From contig MBPM02000178.1 of assembly GCA_001695595.3 (NCBI GenBank), positions 1 through 64,000 of the forward strand: DNA of 64,000 nucleotides, written 5' to 3'. Positions 13,379-25,967 of this stretch are shown here, in pieces. This DNA is from Plasmopara viticola. Lineage: Eukaryota; Oomycota; Peronosporomycetes; Peronosporales; Peronosporaceae. Within the stretch, counting starts at the first letter, position 1; each line of letters opens with the position of its first letter. The notes beneath the pieces are model-generated. The model was not told the origin of the DNA. It did not search any database and saw only the letters and a program-made list of their open reading frames with translations. The translations under genes and the position numbers were made by a program.

Positions 13379-14460
13379 ACGCATTCTTCTGACGCGCTGA
13401 GACGCTATATGGCCACAGATATGTCCTTTCTATTGGTCTAGATATGCATAGACGTAGTTAAGCCACAACGCAGTGTACACGCATTCTTTTGACGAGCTGA
13501 GACGCTGTGTGGTTACAGATACGTCTTTTTTATCGGTCGAGACATGCACAGACGTAGTTAAGCCACAACGCATTGTACACGCATTCTTTTGACGAGCTGA
13601 GACGCTATATGGCCACAGATACGTCCTTTCTATCGGTTTAGACATGCACAGACGCAATAGAGCCACAACACAGTGTATAAGCATACTTTTGACGCGCTGA
13701 GACGCTGTATAGCCACAGATACGTCCTTTTTATCAGTCTAGACATGCACAGACGTAGTTAAGCCACAACGCAGTGTACACGCATTCTTTTGACGAGCAGA
13801 GACGCTGAATGGTTACAGATACGTCCTTTCTATCGGTCTAGACATGCACATACGTAGTTAAGCCACAACGCATTGTACACGCATTCTTTTGACGCGTCGA
13901 GACGCTATATGGCCACATATACGTCCTTTCTATCTGTCTAGACATGCACAGACGCAAGAGAGCCACAATGCAGTGTATAAACATACGTTTGAAGCGCTGA
14001 GACGCTGTATGACCACTGATACATCCATTCTATCGGTCTAGACATGCACAGACGTAGCTAAGCCACAACACAGTGTACACGCATTCTTTTGACGAGCTGA
14101 GATGCTGTATGGCCACAGATACGTCCTTTCCATCGGTTTAGACATGCACATACGTAATTAAGCCACAACGCAGTGTACACGCATTCTTTTGACGAGCTAA
14201 GACGCTGAATGGTTACAGATACGTCCTTGCTATCGGTCTAGACATGCACAGAGGCAATAGAGCCACAACACAGTGTATAAGTATACTTTTGACGCGCTGA
14301 GACGCTGTATAGCCACAGATACGTCTTTTTTATCAGTCTAGACATGCACAGACGTAGGTAAGCCACAACGCAGTGTACACGCATTCTTTTGACGAGCTGA
14401 GATGCTGTATGGCCACAGATACGTCCTTGCTATCGGTCTAGACATGCACAGACGCAAAAG

Positions 14461-15060
14461 AGCCACAACGCAGTGTACACGCATTCTTTTGACGCGCTGA
14501 GACGCTATATGGCCACAGATATGTCCTTTCTTTTGGTCTAGATATGCATAGACGTAGTTAAGCCACAACGCAGTGTACACGCATTCTTTTGACGAGCTGA
14601 GACGCTGTATGGTTACAGATACGTCCTTTTTATCGGTCGAGACATGCACAGACGTAGTTAAGCCACAACGCATTGTACACGCAGTCTTTTGACGAGCTGA
14701 GATGCTGTATGGCCACAGATACGTCCTTGCTATCGGTCTCGTAATGCTCAGACGCAATAGAGCCACAACACAGTGTACACGCATTCTTTTGACGCGCTGA
14801 GACGCTATATGGCCACAGATATGTCCTTTCTTTTGGTCTAGATATGCATAGACGTAGTTAAGCCACAACGCAGTGTACACGCATTCTTTTGACGCGCTGA
14901 GACGCTATATGGCCACAGACATGTCCTTTCTATTGGTCTAGATATGCATAGACGTAGTTAAGCCACAACGCAGTGTACACGCATTCTTTTGACGAGCTGA
15001 GACGCTGTATGGTTACAGATACGTCTTTTCTATCGGTCGAGACATGCACAGACGTAGTTA
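14461..15060. repeat. 300-bp trimer tandem duplication
   Basis: The trimer at 14,461-14,760 is repeated from 14,761, sharing the rare variants 'atgtcctttcttttggtc' and 'gatatgcatagacg'. The second copy diverges part way (14,881 on). Because 300 is divisible by 3, this tandem keeps reading frame and explains the 180-codon minus-strand open frame at 14,338-14,880, the longest in the window. Confidence 0.85.
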
Positions 15061-17200
15061 AGCCACAACGCAGTGTACACGCATTCTATGACGCGCTGAG
15101 ACGCTATAATGCCACAGATACGTCCTTTTTATCGGTCTAGACATGCACAGACGCAATAGAGCCACAACGCAGTGTATAAGCATACTTTTGAAGCGCTGAG
15201 ACGCTGTATGGCCACAGATACATCTTTTCTATTGGTCTAGATATGCATAGACGTAGTTAAGCCACAACGCAGTGTACACGCATTCTTTTGACGCGCTGAG
15301 ACGCTGTATGGCCACAGATACGTCATTTCCATCGGTCTAGACATGCACAAACGAAATTAAGCCACAACTCTGTGTACACGCATTCTGTTGACGAGCTGAG
15401 ACTCTGAATGGTTACAAATACGTCCTTTCAATCGGTCTAGACATGCACATACGCAATAGAGCCACAACACAGTGTACACGCATTCTTTTGACGCGCTGAG
15501 ACGCTATATGGCCACAAATACGTCTTTTCTATCGGTCAAGACATGCACAGACGTAGTTAAGCCACAACGCAGTGTACACGCATTCTTTTGACGAGCTGAG
15601 ACGCTGAATGGTTACAGATACGTCCTTGCTATCGGTCTAGACATGCACAGAGGCAATAGAGCCACAACGCAGTGTACACGCATTCTTCTGACGCGCTGAG
15701 ACGCTGTATGGCCACAGATATGTCCTTTCTATTGGTCTAGATATGCATAGACGCAGTTAAGCCACAACGCAGTGTACACGCATTCTTTTGACGAGCTGAG
15801 ACGCTGTGTGGTTACAGATACGTCTTTTTTATCGTTCGAGACATGCACAGACGTAGTTAAGCCACAACGCATTGTACACGCATTCTTTTGACGAGCTGAG
15901 ACGCTATATGGCCACAGATACGTCCTTTCTATCGGTTTAGACATGCACAGACGTAGGTAAGCCACAACACAGTGTATAAGCATACTTTTGACGCGCTGAG
16001 ACGCTGTATAGCCACAGATACGTCCTTTTTATCAGTCTAGACATGCACAGACGTAGTTAAGCCACAACGCAGTGTACACGCATTTTTTTGACGAGCAGAG
16101 ACGCCGAATGGTTACAGATACGTCCTTTCTATCGGTCTAGACATGCACAGACGTAGTTAGGCCACAACGCATTGTACACGCATTCTTTTGACGCGTTGAG
16201 ACGCTATATGGCCACATATACGTCCTTTCTATCTGTCTAGACATGCACAGACGCAAGAGAGCCACAATGCAGTGTATAAACATACGTTTGAAGCGCTGAG
16301 ACGCTGTATGGCCCCAGATACGTCCTTTCTTCCGGCCTAGACATGCACAGGCGTAGTTAAGCCACAACGTAGTGTATAAGCATTCTTTTGACGCGCTGAC
16401 CCTCGCTATGGCCACAGATACGTCCTTTCTATCGGTCCAGACATGCACTGGCGTAGTTAAGCCACAACGTAGTGTATAAGCATTCTTTTGACGCGCTGAG
16501 GCGCTGTATGGCCACAGATACGTCGTTGCTATCGGTCTAGACATGTACAGACGCAATAGAGCCACAACACAGTGTATAAGTATACTTTTGACGCGCTGAG
16601 AAGCTGTATAGCCACAGATACGTCTTTTTTATCAGTCTAGACATGCACAGACGTAGGTAAGCCACAACGCAGTGTACACGCATTCTTTTGACGAGCTGAG
16701 ATGCTGTATGGCCACAGATACGTCCTTGCTATCGGTCTAGACATGCACAGACGCAAAAGAGCCACAACGCAGTGTACACGCATTCTTTTGACGATCTGAG
16801 AAGCTATATGGCCACAGATATGTCCTTTCTATTGGTCTAGATATGCATAGACGTAGTTAAGCCACAACGCAGTGTACACGCATTCTTTTGACGAGCTGAG
16901 CCGCTGTATGGTTACAGATACGTCCTTTTTATCGGTCGAGACATGCACAGACGTAGGTAAGCCACAACGCAGTGTATAAGCATTCTTTGGACGGCTGAGA
17001 CGCTATACAGCCACAAATACGTTCTTTTTATTAGTCTAGATATGCACAGACGTAGTTAAGCCACAACGCAGTATACACGCATTCTTTTGACGAGCTGAGA
17101 CGCTGAATGGTTACAGATAGGTCCTCGCTATCGGTCTAGACATGTACAGACGTAGTTAAGCCACAACGCAGTGTACACGCATTCTTTTGAAGCGCTGGGA

Positions 17201-17225
17201 CACGAATTCTTTTGACGCGCTGAGA
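17201..17225. repeat. 25-bp partial monomer (first)
   Basis: After 'agcgctggga' the sequence restarts at 'cacgaattcttttgacg' and runs to the next 'gctgaga', inserting a 25-bp fragment equal to the last quarter of a monomer. The array register moves by +25 here. The flanking monomer carries the uncommon 'gacatgtacagacg' variant, as at the second site. Confidence 0.9.
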
Positions 17226-20200
17226 CGCTGTATGGCCACAGATACGTCATTTCCATCGGTCTAGACATGCACAAACGAAATTTAGCCACAACTCTGTGTA
17301 CACGCATTCTGTTGACGAGCTGAGACTCTGAATGGTTACAAATACGTCCTTGCAATCGGTCTAGACATGCACATACGCAATAGAGCCACAACGCAGTGTA
17401 CACGCATTCTTTTGACGCGCTGAGACGCTGTATAGCCACAGATACGTCTTTTTTATCAGTCTTGACATGCACAGACGTAGTTAAGCCACAACGCAGTGTA
17501 CACGCATTCTTTTGACGAGCTGAGACGCTGAATGGTTACAGATACGTCCTTGCTATCGGTCTAGACATGCACAGACGCAATAGAGCCCCAACGCTGTGTA
17601 CACGCATTCTTTTGACGCGCTGAGACGCTATATGGCCACAGATACGTCCTTGCTATCGGTCTAGACATGCACAGACGTAGTTAAGCCAAAACGCAGTGTA
17701 CACGCATTCTTTTGACGCGCTGAGACGCTGTATGGCCACAGATACGTCTTTTCCATCGGTCTAGACATGCACAAACGAAATTAGGCCAAAACGCTGCGTA
17801 CACGCATTCTTTTGACGAGCTGAGACTCTGAATGGTTACAAATACGTCCTTGCAATCGGTCTAGACATGCACAGACGCAATAGAGCCCCAATGAAGTGTA
17901 CACGCATTCTTTTGACGCGCTGAGGCGCTGTATGGCCACAGATATGTCCTTTTTATCGGTCTAGACATGCACAGACGTAGTTAAGCAACAACGCAGTGTG
18001 CACGCATTCTTTTGACGCGCTGAGACGCTGTATGGCCACAGATACGTCCTTTCTATCGGTCTAGACATGCATAGACGTAGTTAAGCTACAACGCAGTGTA
18101 CACGCATTCTTTTGACGCGCTGAGACGCTGTTTGGCCACAGATACGTCATTTCCATCGGTCTAGATATGAACAAACGAAATTAGAGCCACAACGCTGTGT
18201 ACACGCAATCTGTTTACGAGCTGAGACTCTGAATGATTACAAATACGTCTTTGCAATCGGTCTAGACATGCACAGACGAAATAGAGCCCCAATGCAGTGT
18301 ACACGCATTCTTATGAAGCGCTGAGACGCTGTATGACCACCGATACGTTTTTTCTATCCGTCCAGACATGTACAGACGTAGTTAAGCCACAACGCAGTGT
18401 ACACGCATTCATTTGACGCGCTGAGACGCTGTATGGCCACAGATACGTCCTTTCTATCGGTCTAGACATGAACAAACGAAATTAGGCAACAACGCTGTGT
18501 ACACGCACTCTGTTGACGAGCTGAGACTCTGAATGGTTACAAATACGTCCTTGCAATCGGTCTAGACATGCACAGGCGCAATAGAGCCACAACGCAGTGT
18601 ACACGCATTATTTTGACGCGCTGAGACGCTATATGGCCACAGATACGTCTTTTCTATCGGTATAGACATGCACAGACGTAGTTAAGCCACAGCGCAGTGT
18701 ACACGCATTCTTTTGACGCGCTAAGACGCTATATGGCCACAGATACGTCCTTTTTATTGCTCTAGACATGTACAGACGTAGTTAAGCCACAACGCAGTGT
18801 ACACGTATTCTTTTGACGAGCTGAGACGCTGAATGGTTACAAATACGTCTTTTCTATCGGTCTAGACATGCACAGACGTAGTTAAGCCACAACGCAGTGT
18901 ACACGCATTCTTTTGACGCGCTGAAACGCTATATGGCCACAGATACGTCTTTTCTATCGGTCTAGACATGCACAGACGTGGTTAACCCACAACGCAGTGT
19001 ACACGCATTCTTTTGACGAGCTGAGACGCTGAATAGTTACAGATAAGTCCTTGCTATCGGGCTAGACATGCACAAACGCAGTAGAGCCCCAACGCAGTGT
19101 ACACGCATTGTTTTGACGCGCTGAGACGCTATATGGCCACAGATACGTCCTTTTTATCGGTCTAGACATGCACAGACGTAGTTAAGCTACAACGCAGTGT
19201 ACACGCATTCTTTTGACGCGCTGAGACGCTGTATGGCCACAGATACGTCATTTCCATCGGTCTAGATATGAACAAAAGAAATTAGAGCCACAACGCTGTG
19301 TACACGCAATCTGTTTTCGAGCTGAGACTCTGAATGATTACAAATACGTCCTTGCAATCGGTCTAGACATGCACAGACGCAATAGAGCCCCAATGCAGTG
19401 TACACGCATTCTTATGAAGCGCTGAGACGCTGTATGACCACCGATACGTCCTTTCTATCCGTCCAGACATGAACAGACGTAGTTAAGCCACAGCGCAGTG
19501 TACACGCATTATTTTGACGCGCTGAGACGCTGTATGGCCACAGATACGTCATTTCCATCGGTCTAGACATGAACAAACGAAATTAAGCCACAACGCTGTG
19601 TACACGCACTCTGTTGACGAGCTGAGACTCTGAATGGTTACAAATACGTCCTTGCAATCGGTCTAGACATGCACAGGCGCAATAGAGCCCCATTGCAGTG
19701 TACACGCATTCTTATGAAGCGCTGAGACGCTGTATGACCACCGATACGTCCTTTCTATCCGTCCAGACATGTACAGACGTAGTTAAGCCACAGTGCAGTG
19801 TACACTCATTCTTTTGACGCGCTGAGACGCTGTATGGCCACAGATACGTCCTTTCTATCGGTCTAGACATGCACAGACGTAGTTAAGCCACAATGCAGTG
19901 TATAAGCATACTGTTGAAGCTCTGAGACGCCGTATGGCCACATAAACGTCCTTTCTTTCTGTCTAGACATGCACAGATGCAATAGAGCCACAACGTAGTG
20001 TATAAGCATTCTTTTGACGAGCTGAGACGCTGAATGGCTACAGATACGTCCTTGCTATCCGTCTATACATACATAAACGCAATAGAGCCACAACGCAGTG
20101 TACACGCATTCTTTTGACGAGCTGAGACGCTGAATGGTTACAGATACGTCCTTGCTATCCGTCTAGACATGCATACACGCAATAGAGCCACAACGCAGTG

Positions 20201-20526
20201 TACACGCATTCTTTTGACGCGCTGAGACGCTGTATGGTCACAGATACGTCCTTTCTATCGGTCTAGACATGCACAGACGTAGTTAAGCCACAACGCAGTG
20301 TACACGCAATCTTTTGACGAGCGGAGACGCTGAATAGTTACAGATAGGTCCTTGCTATCGGTCTAGACATGCATAGACGCAATAGAGCCACAACGCAGTG
20401 TACACGCATTCTTTTGACGCGCTGAGACGCTATATGGCCACAGATACGTCCTTTTTTTGCTCTAGACATGTACAGACGTAGTTAAGCCACAACGCAGTGT
20501 ACACGAATTCTTTGGACGCGCTGAGA

Positions 20527-20551
20527 CACGCATTCTTTTGACGAGCTGAGA
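20527..20551. repeat. 25-bp partial monomer (second)
   Basis: Same structure as at 17,201: 'gcgctgaga' is followed by 'cacgcattcttttgacg' and then 'agctgaga'. The preceding monomer again has 'gacatgtacagacg', so the two sites probably descend from one event and were copied 3.3 kb apart, although bases inside the fragment differ. Confidence 0.9.
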
Positions 20552-20686
20552 CGCTATATGGCCACAGATACGTCCTTTCTATCAGTTTAGACATGCACCG
20601 ACGCAATAGAGCCCCAACGCAGTGTACACGCATTCTTTTGACGCGCTGAGACGCTATATGGCCACAGATACGTCCTTTTTATCGCT

Positions 20687-21482
20687 CTAGACATGCACAG
20701 GCGTAGTTAAGCCACAACGCAGAGTACACGCATTCTTTTGACTAGCTGAGACGATGAATGGTAACAGATACGTCTTTTCTATCGGTCTAGACATGCACAG
20801 ACGCAATAGAGCCACAACGCAGTGTATAAGCATACTTTTCAAAGCCTTGACGCTGTATGCCACAGATACGTCCTTTTTATCGGTCCAGACATGCACAGAC
20901 GTAGTTAAGACACAACACATTGTACACGCATTTTTTTGACGAGCTGAGACGATGAATGGTAACAGATACGTCCTTTTTATCGGTCTAGACATGCACAGAC
21001 GCAATAGAGCCACAACGCAGTGTACACGCATTTTTTTGACGCGTCGAGACGCTGTAAGGCCACAGATACGTCCTTTCTATCGGTCTAGACATGCACAGAC
21101 GTAGTTAACCCACAACGCAGAGTACACGCTTTCTTTTGACGAGCTGAGACGATGAATGGTAACAGATACGTTCTTTCTATCGGTCTAGACATGCACAGAC
21201 GCAATAGAGCCACAACGCAGTGTATAAGCATACTTTTTAAAGCCTTGACGCTGTATGCCACAGATACGTCCTTTTTATCGGTCCAGACATGCACAGACGT
21301 AGTTAAGCCACAACACATTGTACACGCATTTTTTTGACGAGCTGAGACGATGAATGGTAACAGATACGTCCTTTTTATCGGTCTAGACATGCACAGACGC
21401 AATAGAGCCACAACGCAGTGTACACGCATTCTTTTGACGCGTCGAGACGCTGTAAGGCCACAGATACGTCCTTGCTATCGGT
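20687..21482. repeat. 398-bp (4-mer) tandem duplication
   Basis: 20,687-21,084 and 21,085-21,482 share the rare markers 'acgatgaatggtaacag', 'aaagccttgacgctgtatgc' and 'cacaacacattgtacacg'. The period is 398 rather than 400 because the 'aaagccttgacg' and 'gtatgccac' changes remove bases. A third copy lies 2,588 bp further right as part of the larger duplication. Confidence 0.9.
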
Positions 21483-22310
21483 CTAGACATGCACAGACGC
21501 AATAGAGCCACAGCGCAGTGTACACGCATTCTTTTGACGCGCTGAGACGCTTTTTGACCACAGATATGTCATTTTTATCGGTCTAGACATGCACAGACGT
21601 ATCAACCCACAACACAATGTACACGCATTCTTTTGACGCGCTGAGACGCGCTATGGCAACAGATACATCCTTTCTATCGGTCTAGACATGCACAGACGCA
21701 AGAGAGCCACAACGCAGTGTATAAGCATACGTTTGAAGCGCTGACACGCTTTATGTCCACAGAGACCTCCTTTCAATCGGTCTAGACATGCACCGACGCA
21801 ATAGAGCCACAACGCCATGTACACGCATTCGTTTGACTAGCAGAGACGCTGAATGGTTACGGATACGTCCTTGCTATCGGTCTAGACATGCAAAGACGCA
21901 AGAGAGCCACAACGCAGTGTACACGCATTCTTTTGACGCGCTGAGACGCTGTATGGCCACAGATACGTCATTTCCATCGGTCTAGATATGAACAAACGAA
22001 ATTAGAGCCACAGCGCAGTGTACACGCAATCTGTTTACGAGCTGAGACTCTGAATGGTTACAAATACGTCCTTGCAATCGGTCTAGACATGCACAGACGC
22101 AATAGAGCCCCAATGCAGTGTACACGCATTCTTATGAAGCGCTGAGACGCTGTATGACCACCGATACGTCCTTTCTATCCGTCCAGACATGTACAGACGT
22201 AGTTAAGCCACAGCTCAGTGTACACGCATTCTTTTGACGCGCTGAGACGCTGTATGGCCACAGATACGTCATTTCCATCGGTCTAGACATGAACAAACGA
22301 AATTAAGCCA
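21010..22310. repeat. 1.3-kb segmental duplication, copy 1
   Basis: Matches 23,590-24,895 at an offset of 2,588 bp through many private markers: 'gacgctttttgaccac' (21,546 and 24,134), 'gacgtatcaacccacaac', 'cacgctttatgtccacag' and 'gtttgactagcagagacg'. The copies part at about 22,310, where copy 1 has 'aaccctgttttcacgc'. Differences are few, for example 'cttgctatcgg' against 'cttgcaatcgg'. Confidence 0.9.
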
Positions 22311-23589
22311 CAACCCTGTTTTCACGCATTCTGCTGACGAGCTGAGACGCTGAATGGTTAGAGATACGTCCTTTTTATCGGTCTAGACATGCCCAGACGT
22401 GGTTAACCAACAACGCAGTGTACACGCATTCTTTTGACGAGCTGAGACGCTGAATGGTTACAGATACGTCCTTTCTATCGGTCTAGACATGCAAAGACGC
22501 GATAAAGCCACAACGCAGTGTATAAGCATACTTTTGAAGCGCTGAGGCGCTGTATGGTCACAGATACGTCCTTTCTATCGATCTAGACATGCACAGACGT
22601 AGTTAAGCCACAACGCTGTGTACACGCATTCTTTTGACGAGCTGAGACGCTGATTGGTTACAGATACGTCCTTGCTATTGGTCTAGACATGTCCAGACAC
22701 AATAAAGCCACAACGCTGTGTACACGCATTCTTTTGACGCGCTGAGACGCTATATGGCCACAGATACGTCCTTTCTATCGGTCTAGACATGCCCAGACGT
22801 GGTTAACCCACAACGTAGTGTATAAGCATACGTTTGAAGCGCTGAGTCGCTGTATGACCACCGATACGTCCTTTCAATCGGTCTAGACATGCACAGACGC
22901 AATAGAGCCACAACGCAGTGTATAAGCATACTTTTGAAGCGCTGAGACGCTGTATGGCCACAGATACGTCCTTTTTATCGGTCTAGACATGCACAGGCGT
23001 AGTTAAGCCACAACGAAGTGTACACGCATTCTTTGAACGCGCTGAGAGGCGCTATGACCACAGATACGTCTTTTCTATCGGTCTTGACATGCACAGACGC
23101 AATAGAGCCACAACGCAGTGTAAAAGCATACTTTTATAGCGCTGAGACGCTGTATGGCCACAGATACGTCCTTTTTATCGGTCTAGACATGCACAGACGT
23201 AGTTAAGCCACAACGCAGAGTACACGCATTCTTTTGACGAGCTGAGACGATGAATGGTAAAAGACACGTCCTTTTTATCGGTCTAGACATGCACAGACGC
23301 AATAGAGCCACAACGCAGTGTACACGCATTCTTTAAACGCGCTAAGACCAAAGATACGTCTTTTCTATCGGTCTAGACATGCACAGACGCAATAGAGCCA
23401 CAACGCAGTGTAAAAGCATACTTTTAAAGCGCTTAGACGCTGTATGGCCACAGATACGTCCTTTCTATCGGTCTAGACATGCACAGACGTAGTTAAGCCA
23501 CAACGCAGAGTACACGCATTCTTTTGACGAGCTGAGACTCTGAATGGTTACAAATACGTCCTTGCAATCGGTCTAGACATGCACAGACG

Positions 23590-24895
23590 CAATAGAGCCC
23601 CAATGCAGTGTACACGCATTCTTTTGACGCGTCGAGACGCTGTAAGGCCACAGATACGTCCTTTCTATCGGTCTAGACATGCACAGACGTAGTTAAGCCA
23701 CAACGCAGAGTACACGCTTTCTTTTGACGAGCTGAGACGATGAATGGTAACAGATACGTTCTTTCCATCGGTCTAGACATGCACAGACGCAATAGAGCCA
23801 CAACGCAGTGTATAAGCATACTTTTCAAAGCCTTGACGCTGTATGCCACAGATACGTCCTTTTTATCGGTCCAGACATGCACAGACGTAGTTAAGCCACA
23901 ACACATTGTACACGCATTTTTTTGACGAGCTGAGACGATGAATGGTAACAGATACGTCCTTTTTATCGGTCTAGACATGCACAGACGCAATAGAGCCACA
24001 ACGCAGTGTACACGCATTCTTTTGACGCGTCGAGACGCTGTAAGGCCACAGATACGTCCTTGCAATCGGTCTAGACATGCACAGACGCAATAGAGCCACA
24101 GCGCAGTGTACACGCATTCTTTTGACGCGCTGAGACGCTTTTTGACCACAGATATGTCATTTTTATCGGTCTAGACATGCACAGACGTATCAACCCACAA
24201 CGCAATGTACACGCATTCTTTTGACGCGCTGAGACGCGCTATGGCAACAGATACATCCTTTCTATCGGTCTAGACATGCACAGACGCAAGAGAGCCACAA
24301 CGCAGTGTATAAGCATACGTTTGAAGCGCTGACACGCTTTATGTCCACAGAGACGTCCTTTCAATCGGTCTAGACATGCACAGACGTTGTTAAGCCACAA
24401 CGCCATGTACACGCATTCGTTTGACTAGCAGAGACGCTGAATGGTTACGGATACGTCCTTGCTATCGGTCTAGACATGCAAAGACGCAAGAGAGCCACAA
24501 CGCAGTGTACACGCATTCTTTTGACGCGCTGAGACGCTGTATCGCCACAGATACGTCATTTCCATCGGTCTAGATATGAACAAACGAAATTAGAGCCACA
24601 ACGCTGTGTACACGCAATCTGTTGACGAGCTGAGACTCTGAATGGTTACAAATACGTCCTTGCAATCGGTTTAGACATGCGCAGACGCAATAGAGCCCCA
24701 ATGCAGTGTACACGCATTCTTATGAAGCGCTGAGACGCTGTATGACCACCGATACGTCCTTTCTATCCGTCCAGACATGTACAGACGTAGTTAAGCCACA
24801 GCGCAGTGTACACGCATTCGTTTGACGCGCTGAGACGCTGTATGGCCACAGATACGTCTTTTCCATCGGTCTAGACATGAACAAACGAAATTAAG
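23590..24895. repeat. 1.3-kb segmental duplication, copy 2
   Basis: Second member of the pair with 21,010-22,310. Beyond 24,895 it continues into a 300-bp 'gactctgaatgg' trimer absent after copy 1. The intervening 1.28 kb (22,311-23,589) is ordinary satellite of the same family, so the duplicated unit was probably about 26 monomers and has since been partly replaced. Confidence 0.9.
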
Positions 24896-25967
24896 CCACA
24901 ACGCTGTGTACACGCATTCTGTTGACGAGCTGAGACTCTGAATGGTTACAAATACGTCCTTGCAATCGGTCTAGACATGCACAGGCGCAATAGAGCTACA
25001 ACGCAGAGTACACGCATTCTTTTGACGAGCTGAGACGATGAATGGAAACAGATACGTCCTTTTTATCGGTCTAGACATGCACAGACGAAATAGAGCTACA
25101 ACGCAGTGTACACGCATTCTTTGAACGCGCTGAGAGGCGCTATGACCATAGATACGTCTTTTCTATAGGTCTAGACATGCACAGACGCAATAGAGCCACA
25201 ACGCAGTGTACGCGCATTCTTCAAACGCGCTGAGACGCTATATGGCCACAGATACGTCCTTTCTATCGGTCTAGACATGCACAGGCGTAGTTAAGCCACA
25301 ACGAAGTGTACACACATTCTTTGAACGCGCTGAGAGGCGCTAAGACCAAAGATACGTCTTTTCTATCGGTCTAGACATGCACAGACGCAATAGAGCCACA
25401 ACGCAGTGTAAAAGCATACTTTTAAAGCGCTTAGACGCTGTATGGCCACAGATACGTCCTTTCTATCGGTCTAGACATGCACAGACGTAGTTAAGCCACA
25501 ACGCAGAGTACACGCCTTCTTTTGACGAGCTGAGACGATGAATGGTAACAGATACGTCCTTTCTATCGGTCTAGACATGCACAGACGCAATAGAGCCATA
25601 ACGCAGTGTATAAGCATACGTTTGAAGAGCTGACACGGTTTATGTCCACAGAGACGTCCTTTCAATCGGTCTAGACATGCACAGACGTTGTTAAGCCACA
25701 ACGCCATGTACACGCATTCTTTTGACTAGCAGAGACGCTGAATGGTTACGGATACGTCCTTGCTATCGGTCTAGACATGCACAGACGCAAAAGAGCCCCA
25801 ATGCAGTGTACACGCATACTTTTAAAGCGCTGAGACGCTGTATGGCCACAGATACGTTCTTTCTATCGGTCTAGACATGCACAGACGTAGTTAAGCCACA
25901 ACGCAGAGTACACGCATTCTTTTAACGAGCTGAGACGATGAATGGTAACAGATACGTTCTTTTTATC

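Larger units (their letters stand above)
13379..20640. repeat. Mixed domain with 23-mer and trimer substructure
   Basis: Blocks at 13,380-14,000 and 14,200-14,640 match 15,680-16,300 and 16,500-16,940 at an offset of about 2,300 bp (23 monomers), with a diverged interval between. A second pattern is the monomer pair ending 'gactctgaatggttacaaa', found near 15,396, 17,326, 17,826, 18,227, 18,527, 19,325 and 19,625; spacings of 300 and about 1,100 bp show trimers inside an 11-mer. Extra-base monomers 'gaaattagagccac' shift the register by +1 near 18,180 and 19,275. Confidence 0.82.

Noticed and set aside
14338..14880. A 180-codon open frame on the minus strand, with many similar 60-158-codon frames elsewhere, as protein-coding genes
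   Set aside because: The frames follow the 100-bp period: a 100-bp unit shifts frame each copy and closes every 300 bp. They end at four fixed stop positions (reverse of gtctagac, ctatcg, gttaag and ggttacag), so translations end in the same few ways (SVHV, CLDR, VVA, TYL). There is no domain, no conserved start context and no sign of codon-level selection.
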